Notes: a model not told the origin generated them from the letters alone. 64,000 nucleotides of DNA from Candidatus Enterococcus testudinis (GCF_002140915.1 NZ_NGKU01000001.1:2260380-2324379), one strand, 5' to 3'. Positions 41,318 to 50,221 are shown, counted from the stretch's first letter. A program made the numbers and translations.

Positions 41318-41674
41318 TTGAAAAAAATCATAGCCAGTCTTTTGACGGCAGCAATTTTTATTGGCGGTTGCCTATTCACATATCAGTATTATTATGGTGG
41401 CAGCGACTATTATACCCAAATCACAACTGCTGGCGACCACGATTCCGCAATCAGCAACGATGGGGTCGTAGAAAATATCTATCGGTATGAACAAACTGCG
41501 TATAATGCCCAAGGTGACAGTAAGGCAGTCACAATGGAAGAGTATCGGTCCACGCCTTTGAAGGAAGGCGCCTATTTGAAGCTAGTCGTCAATCCTAGTA
41601 AAGGTGTATTGCGCTGGGAAGAAATCGATAAGGAGCAAGTACCGCAACCCGCACTAACTGAAATGACTAAATAA
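41318..41674 (+). CDS. YxeA-family (DUF1093) exported protein
   Basis: 118 residues. An N-terminal membrane segment or signal peptide (LKKIIASLLTAAIFIGGCLF) is followed by a small beta-rich domain with NIYRYEQTAYNAQGDSKAVT, typical of DUF1093. The cysteine in IGGC could allow lipidation, though the lipobox is weak. The TTG at 41318 has GAGGTGAGTGTTC upstream. Function of the family is not known. It stands alone between divergent tufB and a convergent gene. Confidence 0.72.
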   Translation: MKKIIASLLTAAIFIGGCLFTYQYYYGGSDYYTQITTAGDHDSAISNDGVVENIYRYEQTAYNAQGDSKAVTMEEYRSTPLKEGAYLKLVVNPSKGVLRWEEIDKEQVPQPALTEMTK

Positions 41675-41689
41675 AATCGTTTCTTACTA

Positions 41690-41726
41690 AAAAACTGTCC
41701 GTACAGATTTGTACGGACAGTTTTTT
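41690..41726. terminator. Bidirectional terminator
   Basis: CTGTCCGTACA (41695-41705) and TGTACGGACAG (41710-41720) flanked by A and T runs. It closes the convergent yxeA-like and nucleoid-protein genes. Confidence 0.9.
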
Positions 41727-42730
41727 TACATACGATTGATGACTTCTTCAACGTTTTTGATGGTGACCGAAATCGTTCCATCTGGATTATTGATGAATTC
41801 AATTAGATTCGGATCACGATACACGTCTAGCGGCACAATCAATTCGATGCCATTAGACAGTTTCAATTTTTGCTTGCCGAATTTTTTCTCAGAAATTTCA
41901 CGAACATCTCTTAACATCGGTGCTTGATCGACAAATCCTTTTTCCGCCACTTCTTCTTTGAAACTCATTTGAGCAGTGATATTGTCCTTGAAGACTTTCT
42001 CAGCGATTTCTTGGACATCGATATGACCAGATTCTTCGATCGTATCATAGACGGCTTCTTTCAAATCTGCCACCACGTGATAAGATGGTGTTTCAAACTT
42101 CTCACCGATTTTTTCAGCCACTTTTTTGATGACTTTGACATTTTCTTCCAAAGAAGGCAGTGGTTCAGTCTCGATGACTTTTGTCGAGAAGTACAATTGT
42201 TTTTCTCCAGAAAAGCTGTATTTTTTTTCAATCAATTCAAAGTTCAGAGTGTTGACATCAATGGTGATGCCTTCATCGGCTTTTTGGGTTTTGCCGGCCA
42301 ATAACGCCCGATGAAGAATCAATGTGTTTTCGATCCCCGCTTCACCATTATCGATAAAATGGGTATAGCCATCTTGATAATTGACTTTCAAAAAAGCAAC
42401 TTGTAGATTGGTATCTAATTCATACAAAACCACGAAAGCATCACTACTAGGGGCGTCCTCGCTTTCTTTGTAGGCCTCATACCACCGCTGCACGATACCT
42501 TCACTCGCAGTAATGAAATCATTTTCTGCAGTTTTGACCAACTGAGCGATTGCAGATGATTCAACTAATTTCCCAGTTTTCGTTTGCGGATTGGCCAGCT
42601 TTTGAATCTTTTTCGTCAAATAATCCCGCACATATTCAGTCGTTAAATCTAATTCAACTTGCGAAAATACCGGATCCCCTGTCTGCCGATCGACAATATG
42701 TAAAATTGCATGTTTCAAATATATATCCAT
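41726..42730 (-). CDS. Nucleoid-associated protein, NdpA/YejK family
   Basis: 334 residues. The N-terminal MDIYLKHAILHIVDRQTGDP and the central YTHFIDNGEAGIENTLILHR region follow the pattern of the NA37/YejK family of nucleoid-associated proteins. In Gram-positives the function is uncharacterised. AAGGAGCGAAAACA precedes the ATG at 42730. It is a single-gene unit divergent from the aldo/keto reductase. Confidence 0.72.
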   Translation of the reverse strand: MDIYLKHAILHIVDRQTGDPVFSQVELDLTTEYVRDYLTKKIQKLANPQTKTGKLVESSAIAQLVKTAENDFITASEGIVQRWYEAYKESEDAPSSDAFVVLYELDTNLQVAFLKVNYQDGYTHFIDNGEAGIENTLILHRALLAGKTQKADEGITIDVNTLNFELIEKKYSFSGEKQLYFSTKVIETEPLPSLEENVKVIKKVAEKIGEKFETPSYHVVADLKEAVYDTIEESGHIDVQEIAEKVFKDNITAQMSFKEEVAEKGFVDQAPMLRDVREISEKKFGKQKLKLSNGIELIVPLDVYRDPNLIEFINNPDGTISVTIKNVEEVINRM

Positions 42731-42838
42731 TGTTTTCGCTCCTTATCCATTCGTCTAGTGTACAAAAAAAGCACCCACTCTGACAAGTAGATGCGCAAAT
42801 AAAGTTTCTTCGATCCGGACAAAAGAAAGTTGCTTCCG

Positions 42839-42867
42839 TTGGAAAATGCCAGCAGCTCTGCTACACT
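42839..42867 (+). promoter_or_regulatory. Promoter of the aldo/keto reductase gene
   Basis: TTGGAA (42839-42844), 17 bp, TACACT (42862-42867), about 30 bp before the start codon. Confidence 0.55.
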
Positions 42868-42898
42868 AAAGTTACCAACAATATTAGGAGGGAAATCC

Positions 42899-43738
42899 AT
42901 GAACAGCTATACATTATCGAACAATGTCACCATCCCCGAGTTAGGCTTTGGCACATGGCAAACACCAAATGGCGAGGTGGCTGTAGACTCAGTCAAAAAA
43001 GCGCTGGCTGCCGGTTATCGTCACATTGACACCGCCCAAGGGTACAAGAATGAAGCCAGTGTCGGACAAGCAATCAAAGAAAGCGGAATTCCGCGAGAAG
43101 AAATCTTTTTGACCACCAAATTATGGAATGGCAACCATTCTTACGATCTAGTGATGTCTTCTTTTGAAGAATCTTTAGAAAAATTACAAACAGATTATGT
43201 TGATTTGTTCTTGATCCATTGGCCAAATCCCGTTGCATTTCGTGAAAACTGGCAAACAGCCAATGCTGAATCTTGGCGTGCCTTCGAAGAGTTATACCAA
43301 GCAGGCAAGATCAAAGCGATTGGCGTCAGCAATTTCTTGCCGCATCACTTAGAAGAACTGAAGAAAACAGCCACTGTTTTCCCAATGGTCAATCAAATTT
43401 TCTTGGCCCCTGGTGAATTGCAGCCTGAAGTGGTTCAATACTGTCAAGACCACAATGTTTTATTGGAAGCCTATAGCCCTTTAGGTACGGGTAAAATCTT
43501 TGATGTGCCGGAAATGAAAGAACTCGCTGCAAAATACGACAAAACAATTGCCCAAATCGCTTTGCGCTGGTCCTTGCAACACGGCTTCTTGCCTTTACCA
43601 AAATCTGTTACACCAAGCCGCATCGAAGAAAACTTAGCCGTTTTTGACTTTGAATTGTCCGCCGATGACATCGAAACGATCGATCAATTAGATGGTGTCG
43701 TGGGTAAAGCTTCGAATCCAGATACCACAGGCTTCTAA
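42899..43738 (+). CDS. Aldo/keto reductase
   Basis: 279 residues of TIM-barrel AKR. GYRHIDTAQGYKNEASVG contains the catalytic Asp and Tyr, LTTKLWNGNH the Lys, and FLIHWPNP the His, completing the AKR tetrad; LPKSVTPSRIEENL is the NADPH-binding end. It reduces small aldehydes or ketones such as methylglyoxal or 2,5-diketogluconate analogues; the substrate is not determined. GGAGGGAAATCC sets the start at 42899. Confidence 0.92.
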   Translation: MNSYTLSNNVTIPELGFGTWQTPNGEVAVDSVKKALAAGYRHIDTAQGYKNEASVGQAIKESGIPREEIFLTTKLWNGNHSYDLVMSSFEESLEKLQTDYVDLFLIHWPNPVAFRENWQTANAESWRAFEELYQAGKIKAIGVSNFLPHHLEELKKTATVFPMVNQIFLAPGELQPEVVQYCQDHNVLLEAYSPLGTGKIFDVPEMKELAAKYDKTIAQIALRWSLQHGFLPLPKSVTPSRIEENLAVFDFELSADDIETIDQLDGVVGKASNPDTTGF

Positions 43739-43759
43739 AGCAAGCCAAAAGGAGTACTT

Positions 43760-44041
43760 ATGACGATACGAGATTTAGATGCGTTACCACAAGCAGTCAA
43801 ACAAACATTTGATCCAGATTTCGTTTTTCTGATCGCTGCTGATAAGATTCAACACTTTCCTGCCAGACAATGGTCAGAGACAGCTTATCAGCAGATGCTG
43901 GAGGAAAAATTAGGCTCTTCCTACGACTTATTCATCTGGCAAGAGATGCTTGTGGCACGAGGGGCAACTGATTTACTGGTCCTCATGCCCAAATATCATG
44001 ACTTAGAAGCATTCGCCAAAACACCTCATCAGTTGAACTGA
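43760..44041 (+). CDS. Hypothetical protein (93 aa)
   Basis: A small soluble protein starting MTIRDLDALPQAVKQTFDPD, with mixed alpha/beta character and no Cys or metal motif. It is 21 bp downstream of the aldo/keto reductase with AAAAGGAGTACTT before the ATG, so probably co-transcribed. I do not recognise the family. Its stop codon is inside a strong terminator hairpin. Confidence 0.7.
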   Translation: MTIRDLDALPQAVKQTFDPDFVFLIAADKIQHFPARQWSETAYQQMLEEKLGSSYDLFIWQEMLVARGATDLLVLMPKYHDLEAFAKTPHQLN

Positions 44042-44049
44042 TGAGGTGT
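44021..44049 (+). terminator. Terminator overlapping a gene end
   Basis: ACACCTCATCAGTT (44021-44034) and its reverse complement (44036-44049) around a single G, followed by TTTTTTG. It overlaps the last five codons of the 93-aa gene. Confidence 0.88.
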
Positions 44050-44151
44050 TTTTTGATAGATGAAATAAAAGTTTTTTGATTTTTTCATGATAATCTCTGT
44101 TCATTTGCATCAATTTTCCTTATAATCGATAGTGATCGAGAGGAGAAGATT

Positions 44152-44853
44152 ATGAAAAAGAAACAATTAGCTAAATTGAAACAACAATTCCGTCCGTCTT
44201 ATGAAACGGCACGTCAACAACTATTTGCTGCTATCGAGGCAAAAACGGCGGCCAACCATGACTTGCCAACAACTGTCTATATCAACCCAAAAAACCAAGA
44301 CGAACTGTTGATTGAGTTATTGAAAGAAACCCAGAAAGAACAAAAAATCGCCGTTCCTTTAGACGAAAATTTTAAAATCGTAGTCAAACGGATCCAACGT
44401 CAAGAAGCTGGTTTATTGGATCGTTTTAGTGATAACTTAGTGGATGAGATTGCAGCTTATTGGTTGCAAGTTACCCCACAACCTGCTGTTGAGACGAAAT
44501 CAACGCCAGAAGAGGATTCATCTGATGCACCTGCTGCTGATGATGCAGCAACTGCTGAAAAAGCAATGACCAATGAATCTGCAGCACCTCAACAAAGTAC
44601 AGTAGCAGGATTGTCCTTTACTGATTTTGCTGACAAAATTGCGGCTTTCCCTAAATTTAGTGTGGAAAGAACAGACGACGAAACAACGGTCGTTGAACAA
44701 ACACCGAAAGAACAACGGATTTTGGCAACAATTTCTGAAGGTGAAGCAAATCAATTTGACATCACGAGTGCTTTGGAACGTAAATATAAAATCAAATTAG
44801 ACGTGATTCCCTTGATTGAAGCATACGCTGCTACTGCGTTGAATCAACGATAA
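44152..44853 (+). CDS. Uncharacterised two-domain cytoplasmic protein (233 aa)
   Basis: Not recognised. Residues 1-110 are basic at the start (MKKKQLAKLKQQF) and alpha/beta, 115-150 form an Ala/Asp/Glu/Thr-rich acidic linker, and 150-233 form a second folded domain ending in a helix. No signal peptide or membrane segment. GAGAGGAGAAGATT precedes the ATG. It is a monocistronic unit between two terminators. Low-complexity linkers like this join independent binding domains, but no function can be read from the sequence. Confidence 0.75.
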   Translation: MKKKQLAKLKQQFRPSYETARQQLFAAIEAKTAANHDLPTTVYINPKNQDELLIELLKETQKEQKIAVPLDENFKIVVKRIQRQEAGLLDRFSDNLVDEIAAYWLQVTPQPAVETKSTPEEDSSDAPAADDAATAEKAMTNESAAPQQSTVAGLSFTDFADKIAAFPKFSVERTDDETTVVEQTPKEQRILATISEGEANQFDITSALERKYKIKLDVIPLIEAYAATALNQR

Positions 44854-44865
44854 TCATCTTGATCA

Positions 44866-44901
44866 AACAACCCCCGAGCCAGATTTGGTTTGGGGGTTGT
44901 T
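44866..44901. terminator. Bidirectional terminator
   Basis: AACAACCCCC (44866-44875) and GGGGGTTGTT (44892-44901) between the convergent 233-aa gene and mvaE. Confidence 0.85.
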
Positions 44902-44909
44902 TGTATGGT

Positions 44910-47363
44910 TTATTTTCGTAACTGTTCCAGAATGGTCAACGCTTTGGCTTGATCCATTTTCTCACTAGCTAATGCTTGCGCCACTGCATCGATCTCAGCA
45001 CCAGCAGCACCAACAGCGATGGCCAAGGCTCTCGCTTGCATGCGCATATGCCCTTGTTGGATCCCTTCTGAGACCAACGCCCGTAAGGCAGCCAAATTTT
45101 GCACCAAGCCGACAGCGGCGGCTAACGATGCCAATTCAGCAGCGGACTGAACGTTGGTCAATGCCAAGGCTGCGGCAGCTTTTGGTAAAATGCGAGTGGC
45201 GCCTCCAACTGTTGCAATCGCTAATGGCAAGGTGATTTCCCCCACCAAATGTGTATCTTCCATGCGCCAGGTAGCCAAGCCACGGGTCTGACCATTTCTT
45301 GACGCATAGGTGTGACAAGCTGCAGAAACTGCTCTGGTGTCATTTCCAGTAGCCAAAATCAAAGCTTCGACACCATTCATAATACCTTTGTTATGGGTGG
45401 CAGCCCGATACGGATCAAGCTGCGCAAAATCTGACGCGTGACAAATGTTTGCTGCAACCTCTGCACCGTTTCCAGTTTTAGACAAAACCGAGAAAGGCAC
45501 TGCACATGTTGCTGTCACCAATGATTCTGTGGCAAAGTTGCTCAAAATACTAAACAACACGTCTACATCAGGAAACCATTCGCGTATTTTTTTCGTCACA
45601 CCTTCTAAAATCGTATTGATGATGTTGGCGCCCATGGCATCTTTGACATCGACCAATAAATCAATGGAGAGATAATTGGTGTTAAGACTGGAATCGGCTG
45701 CGTCAAAGGAGCGCACCTCGATACGTCGTAAGCCGCCCCCACGTTTATAAATCGACGGATAGCTTTCTTCTGCCGCTGTAAAGATGGCTGCTTCAGCTTG
45801 ATGGATTTGCGCAATGACAGCATCGCTATCTTGGATAGCCATGAGGACGATTTGACCGCGAAGCAACCGTTCTGTTGCCGTCGTTTTGATCCCCCCTGCC
45901 ATCTTAGCACCATTGCTCATTGCAGCGATCACCGAGGGTTCTTCGGTAGCCAAAGGGACTGTATACGCTTTGCTATCAACCGTCAGCCCTATACCCGCAC
46001 CTAAAGGAATTTCTACTTCACTGATTTGATTTTCAATCAAATGATTGGCAATATCTTCGTTTAAAGCCATTGTCTTGAAAACTGCTTGTTCTTCTGGTGT
46101 GATCAGTTGGTGATCAACCAATTGTGCCAATCGTTCATCAGGACTTAGCGCATAAAACTTGGCTTTTTTTTTTACTTGCTCTGTTTCTGACTGTCCTTCA
46201 ATAGCTGGATTTTCTAACAACATGGCCAAGCCAAGGCCACCGCCGACACATAGTGACGCCACACCCCATTTTTGTTGGGTATCTTGTAATTGGTAAGCCA
46301 ATGTCGTTGCAATCCGCGCACCCGTCGCCCCAATCGCATGACCAAGGGATATCCCGCCGCCATAGCGATTGACTTTTTTCGGATCTAGCCCTAACTCTCT
46401 TTCCACCACGATCGAAGAAGCAGCAAAGGCTTCATTGATCTCAAAAATCGCGATATCGTCGATTGAAACCTGTTGTTCTTTCAGTAATTTGCTGATTGCT
46501 TTGATTGGGGAAATACCCATAATTTCTGGATCATAGCCAACTTCCACAATGCCCTTGACTACAGCAAGATAAGGAATTTGGTGTGCCTCGCAATAGGATT
46601 TGGAGGCAAGCAACACCATCGCTGCCCCATCGTTGATAGTTGACGCATTGCCGGCTGTGACCGTGCCATTTTCTTTGAAGACGGTTTTTAATGAAGCCAA
46701 TTGGTCAATGGTCGTCCCAGGACGAATCCCTTCATCTTGATCAACTATCCGCTCACTGTTCGTCAAAGAAACAATTTCTTTGGCAAATTGCTTGTTTTTT
46801 TGTGCAGCAACTGCTTTCATTTGTGAAGCATAGGCATACGCATCCTGTTCTTCACGGGATACACCATATCTTTCTGCAACATTCTCGGCAGTCAGTCCCA
46901 TTGGTTGACTGCTGAAGGCATCGGTCAAGCCATCGTGCATCATGGTCGATACAGGTTTTGAATATTGATCCTCCGCTTTATTATAAAAACTAAACAACGG
47001 TGCATTCGTCATACTTTCGATCCCGCCGGTCAATACAACGGTTGCTTTGTTCAATTGGATCTGTTCCATTCCCATCAAAATAGCTTTCATACCTGACCCA
47101 CAGACCTCATTGATCGTTGACGCCGGTATCTCAGCAGATAATCCACTCTTTAAGGCGACTTGTCTGCCAGGGTTTTGTCCATTTCCAGCTTGCAGGACAT
47201 TGCCGATGACCACTTGATTGATTTCTTCTTGCAACCCTTGATTGCGTGCTAAAATTGCTTTTGCTGCAGCAGTTCCCAATTCAACCGCTGAATATTCTTT
47301 TAATGACCCATGGTATTTGCCAATTGGCGTTCTGATTGCGTCGATTATGACAACTTCTTCCAC
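44910..47363 (-). CDS. mvaE: Acetyl-CoA acetyltransferase / HMG-CoA reductase fusion MvaE
   Basis: 817 residues. Residues 1-390 are thiolase with the nucleophile in NEVCGSGMKAI, NEAFAAS and the second catalytic cysteine in SLCVGGGLGLAM. Residues 415-817 are class II HMG-CoA reductase with the Glu in LATEEPSVIAAMSNGAKMAG, VDVKDAMGANI, and ATHNKGIMNG. It condenses two acetyl-CoA and reduces HMG-CoA to mevalonate, so it holds the first and third steps of the mevalonate pathway in one chain, a hallmark of enterococci. The GTG at 47363 follows GAGGAGGTGACGTAC; the ORF extends 22 codons upstream. It is divergent from mvaS. Confidence 0.97.
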   Translation of the reverse strand: MEEVVIIDAIRTPIGKYHGSLKEYSAVELGTAAAKAILARNQGLQEEINQVVIGNVLQAGNGQNPGRQVALKSGLSAEIPASTINEVCGSGMKAILMGMEQIQLNKATVVLTGGIESMTNAPLFSFYNKAEDQYSKPVSTMMHDGLTDAFSSQPMGLTAENVAERYGVSREEQDAYAYASQMKAVAAQKNKQFAKEIVSLTNSERIVDQDEGIRPGTTIDQLASLKTVFKENGTVTAGNASTINDGAAMVLLASKSYCEAHQIPYLAVVKGIVEVGYDPEIMGISPIKAISKLLKEQQVSIDDIAIFEINEAFAASSIVVERELGLDPKKVNRYGGGISLGHAIGATGARIATTLAYQLQDTQQKWGVASLCVGGGLGLAMLLENPAIEGQSETEQVKKKAKFYALSPDERLAQLVDHQLITPEEQAVFKTMALNEDIANHLIENQISEVEIPLGAGIGLTVDSKAYTVPLATEEPSVIAAMSNGAKMAGGIKTTATERLLRGQIVLMAIQDSDAVIAQIHQAEAAIFTAAEESYPSIYKRGGGLRRIEVRSFDAADSSLNTNYLSIDLLVDVKDAMGANIINTILEGVTKKIREWFPDVDVLFSILSNFATESLVTATCAVPFSVLSKTGNGAEVAANICHASDFAQLDPYRAATHNKGIMNGVEALILATGNDTRAVSAACHTYASRNGQTRGLATWRMEDTHLVGEITLPLAIATVGGATRILPKAAAALALTNVQSAAELASLAAAVGLVQNLAALRALVSEGIQQGHMRMQARALAIAVGAAGAEIDAVAQALASEKMDQAKALTILEQLRK

Positions 47364-47554
47364 GTACGTCACCTCCTCTTGCAATATATCATTAAATGCT
47401 CCAAAAAAGAATACCTCAGACAGCATCATGCAGGCATTTTTTGATTCTTTAATAAAGTTTAAATTCTAATCAATTCTTTTTTTATTTTTTCACAAAATGT
47501 GATAACTTAAAGAGAGTGAGAAAAATAACGCGAAGTACATAAAGGAGCGTCAAG

Positions 47555-48715
47555 ATGAACGTTGGTATAGATAAAATTAATTTTTTTGTTCCACCTCATT
47601 ATATAGATATGGTTGATTTGGCTCATGCCCGGGGAGTTGATCCAAATAAATTTACGATTGGTATCGGTCAAGACCAAATGGCTGTCAGTAAAGTGACACA
47701 AGATATCGTGACGTTTGCCATGCATGCAGCGAAACCTATGCTGACAAAAGAAGATTTAGCTGCGGTGGATATGGTGATCGTGGGGACGGAAACCGGTATT
47801 GATGAATCAAAAGCCTCTGCAGTTGTCTTGCATCGACTATTGGGGGTCCAACCTTTTGCTCGTTCATTTGAGATCAAAGAGGCTTGTTATGGCGCAACAG
47901 CTGGCGTCCAATTCGCAAAAAATCATATCCAGGCTAACCCAGATAGCAAAGTATTGGTCGTTGCTTCTGACATTGCCCGTTATGGTTTAGCCTCAGGCGG
48001 TGAACCGACTCAAGGAGCAGGCGCCGTAGCATTATTGATCACAGCAGAACCACGTATTTTAGCCTTTGACAATGACAATGTGATGCTGACGCAAGATATT
48101 TATGATTTTTGGCGTCCAGTCGGTCACCAATACCCTGTGGTAGACGGTCATCTATCAAATGAAGTCTATATCAATTCTTTCAAGCAAGTCTGGCAAGAAA
48201 GCTGTCGTAGACACCAGCGAACTGCCGCTGATTATGCCGCCATTTGTTTTCATATTCCTTATACAAAAATGGGCAAAAAAGCTTTATTGGCGGGCTTTGA
48301 AACGGAAGATCAAGTACAACAAGAACGTCTATTGACACGTTACGAGGAATCGATCACCTATAGTCGCCGTGTAGGTAACTTATATACGGGTTCCCTATAT
48401 TTGGGCCTGATATCATTGATTGAAAATGCCACAACGCTAAGTGAAGGAGACCGCATCGGTCTTTTCAGTTATGGATCAGGTGCAGTTGCCGAATTCTTTA
48501 GCGGACGATTGGTTGAGGGCTATCAGCAGCAACTGAACAAAAAAAGCCATGAGGCATTATTAGATGCCCGGCAAAAATTATCTATTGAAGCCTATGAACA
48601 ACTGTTTGAAGAAAAGATCGACATCGATACAAACAAAACTTTCACCGATGATTTATTGTATAGTATCCATGAAATCAAAGATACGATTCGTTATTATAAG
48701 GACGGAAATGAATAA
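47555..48715 (+). CDS. mvaS: Hydroxymethylglutaryl-CoA synthase MvaS
   Basis: 386 residues. MNVGIDKINFFVPPHYIDMV at the start, the catalytic Cys in FEIKEACYGATAG, GAGAVALLI and FHIPYTKMGKKAL are diagnostic. It makes HMG-CoA from acetyl-CoA and acetoacetyl-CoA, the middle step between the two MvaE activities. GGAGCGTCAAG precedes the ATG. The 190-bp region shared with mvaE contains TCACA-3 bp-TGTGA (47490-47502), a small palindrome that may be regulatory. Confidence 0.97.
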   Translation: MNVGIDKINFFVPPHYIDMVDLAHARGVDPNKFTIGIGQDQMAVSKVTQDIVTFAMHAAKPMLTKEDLAAVDMVIVGTETGIDESKASAVVLHRLLGVQPFARSFEIKEACYGATAGVQFAKNHIQANPDSKVLVVASDIARYGLASGGEPTQGAGAVALLITAEPRILAFDNDNVMLTQDIYDFWRPVGHQYPVVDGHLSNEVYINSFKQVWQESCRRHQRTAADYAAICFHIPYTKMGKKALLAGFETEDQVQQERLLTRYEESITYSRRVGNLYTGSLYLGLISLIENATTLSEGDRIGLFSYGSGAVAEFFSGRLVEGYQQQLNKKSHEALLDARQKLSIEAYEQLFEEKIDIDTNKTFTDDLLYSIHEIKDTIRYYKDGNE

Positions 48716-48725
48716 TTATTGATTA

Positions 48726-48777
48726 AACCTTGATTTCCAACAAGTCTACCCTACTTGTTGGATCAAGGTTTTTTTTA
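48726..48777 (+). terminator. mvaS terminator
   Basis: AACCTTGAT/ATCAAGGTT outer stem and CCAACAAGT/ACTTGTTGG inner stem (48726-48770), then eight T. Confidence 0.92.
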
Positions 48778-48863
48778 TTGATTTCGCTATACATGGACCG
48801 CTTCCATAACAATAAAAAAGGAATCTTGTTATTCCAAAATATTCAGATAATTGCTTTTTTCCG

Positions 48864-48892
48864 TTGACAGCCCTCTTTTTTTTGACTATACT
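48864..48892 (+). promoter_or_regulatory. Strong promoter of the leader peptide-ABC operon
   Basis: TTGACA (48864-48869), 17 bp, TATACT (48887-48892). Transcription should start near 48899, giving a leader of about 310 nt before the substrate-binding protein gene. Confidence 0.85.
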
Positions 48893-48922
48893 ATAAACAA
48901 TTCAAGTTTGGAGGAACAAACG

Positions 48923-48982
48923 ATGTTATTATCAACAAGTACCCCACAACTGAATAGTTTTTACTTTAGCTACTTTAGATAG
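48923..48982 (+). CDS. Putative aromatic leader peptide (19 aa)
   Basis: MLLSTSTPQLNSFYFSYFR, then TAG. GGAGGAACAAACG gives an excellent ribosome site. Five of seven residues at positions 13-19 are Phe or Tyr (codons TTT TAC TTT AGC TAC TTT AGA). The stop codon lies at the foot of a 12-bp hairpin (48982-49012), so ribosome position on these codons would decide whether it folds. This is the classical form of an attenuation leader for aromatic amino acids. It is followed by alternative hairpins and an intrinsic terminator before the ABC importer genes. Confidence 0.75.
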   Translation: MLLSTSTPQLNSFYFSYFR

Positions 48983-49164
48983 TTTGTATTCATATTCATT
49001 ATGGATGCAAACCACAAAACGAGTTTTGTTTGTATCTATGATGGCTAAAGCATTTTACCTTGAACTTGCAGCCATGTAGAAATTCTTCTAAATGGTTGCC
49101 ATGAATGTCATTTCAATTGGTATTTTATTCATCCATTTAGACGATTGTCTGAATGGATTTTTTT
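48982..49164 (+). promoter_or_regulatory. Attenuator: alternative hairpins, antiterminator and terminator
   Basis: Hairpin 1 pairs 48982-48993 with 49001-49012 (12 bp). Hairpin 2 pairs 49004-49010 with 49030-49036 and 49014-49020 with 49023-49029; it shares 49004-49012 with hairpin 1, so they exclude each other. Hairpin 4 pairs GCAGCCAT (49068-49075) with ATGGTTGC (49092-49099), with TAGAA/TTCTA inside. The terminator pairs 49131-49142 with 49147-49158, followed by seven T. TCTAAATGG (49087-49095), in hairpin 4, is also the exact complement of CCATTTAGA (49133-49141) in the terminator, giving an antiterminator. ATGGCT (49041-49046) can compete for AGCCAT (49070-49075). No T-box sequence was found. 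Confidence 0.72.
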
Positions 49165-49211
49165 GTTCAGGTCACACAAAAAGAAAAAAGGATATTTTAG
49201 GAGGAATCATC

Positions 49212-50189
49212 ATGAACATGAAGAAGTGGATCACATCAGGAATTTTAGCAGCGAGCGTCCTTGCATTGGCAGCTTGCGGCGATAGCAGCAACGAGTCAGC
49301 AGATAACGACAATATGAAAACCGTCGGCGTACTGCAATTGGTCGAGCATGGCTCATTAGATGCCGCGTATGAAGGATTCAAAGAAGGATTGGCAGACTCT
49401 GGTTACACTGAAGGCGAGAATATCACATTCGACTATCAAAATGCCCAAAATAGTCAAGACAATCTAAAAAGTATGAGCGAAAAATTGCTAAAAGGCAATC
49501 CTGATTTGTTATTAGGTATTGCAACGCCAGCCGCTGTTTCTTTGGCCAATGAAACAACGGATGTGCCTATCATCGTCACAGCTGTAACTGATTTGGTTGA
49601 AGCAAAATTAGCAGATTCAAATGAAGCCCCAGGCCGCAATATCACTGGTACTTCAGATATGGTACCTATCGAACAACAAATCGCTCTTTTATTGAGTATC
49701 GTACCCGACGCCAAAACCATTGGTGTGATGTATAACGCTGGTGAAGCCAATTCTAAGATCCAAGCAGATCTTGCTGAAGCTGCATTGAAAGAAGCAGGCG
49801 TTGATGTGAAAGTATTGACTGCCAACACCACCAATGATGTGCAACAAGTCACGACAAGTTTAGCCAAAGATGTGGATGGAATCTATGTACCGACAGACAA
49901 TACCTTCGCATCTGCTGCTGCCATCGTGGGTGAAGTAGCAAAAGAAACCAAAACACCCATCGTTGCAGGTTCCGTTGACCAAGTCAATGACGGTGCTCTA
50001 GCAACTTACGGTATCGATTATAAATCATTAGGTATCCAAACCGGAAAATTAGCAGCGAAAATTTTAGACGGCGATGCAGAACCTGCCACGACTGCAGTTG
50101 AAACAGCAGAAAACTTAGAATTGGTCATCAATGAAGATATGGCTGAAGCGTTAGGTATTGATCCATCAAGTATTGTCGCACCTGAATAA
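49212..50189 (+). CDS. ABC transporter substrate-binding lipoprotein (TrpX-like)
   Basis: 325 residues. The signal peptide ends in a good lipobox (LALAAC, Cys at about 21), so it is anchored outside the membrane. VGVLQLVEHGSLDAAYEGFK and GIATPAAVSLAN match the ABC_sub_bind (PF04392) family, whose Streptococcus member TrpX was assigned to tryptophan uptake by comparative genomics. Here the Phe/Tyr leader peptide suggests an aromatic ligand such as Tyr or Phe. The ATG at 49212 follows TTAGGAGGAATCATC. The in-frame extension to 49092 runs through the terminator and is not the start. Confidence 0.88.
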   Translation: MNMKKWITSGILAASVLALAACGDSSNESADNDNMKTVGVLQLVEHGSLDAAYEGFKEGLADSGYTEGENITFDYQNAQNSQDNLKSMSEKLLKGNPDLLLGIATPAAVSLANETTDVPIIVTAVTDLVEAKLADSNEAPGRNITGTSDMVPIEQQIALLLSIVPDAKTIGVMYNAGEANSKIQADLAEAALKEAGVDVKVLTANTTNDVQQVTTSLAKDVDGIYVPTDNTFASAAAIVGEVAKETKTPIVAGSVDQVNDGALATYGIDYKSLGIQTGKLAAKILDGDAEPATTAVETAENLELVINEDMAEALGIDPSSIVAPE

Positions 50190-50221
50190 CAAAAATTAAA
50201 TCATAGATTTGAGGAAACAAT

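Noticed and set aside
48982..49164. T-box riboswitch upstream of the ABC importer
   Set aside because: No AGGGTGG-type T-box sequence or specifier-loop layout is present; the leader ORF and alternative hairpins explain the region better.
49092..49211. N-terminal extension of the substrate-binding protein
   Set aside because: It would be translated across the terminator hairpin and would bury the lipoprotein signal; the ATG at 49212 has the strong ribosome site.
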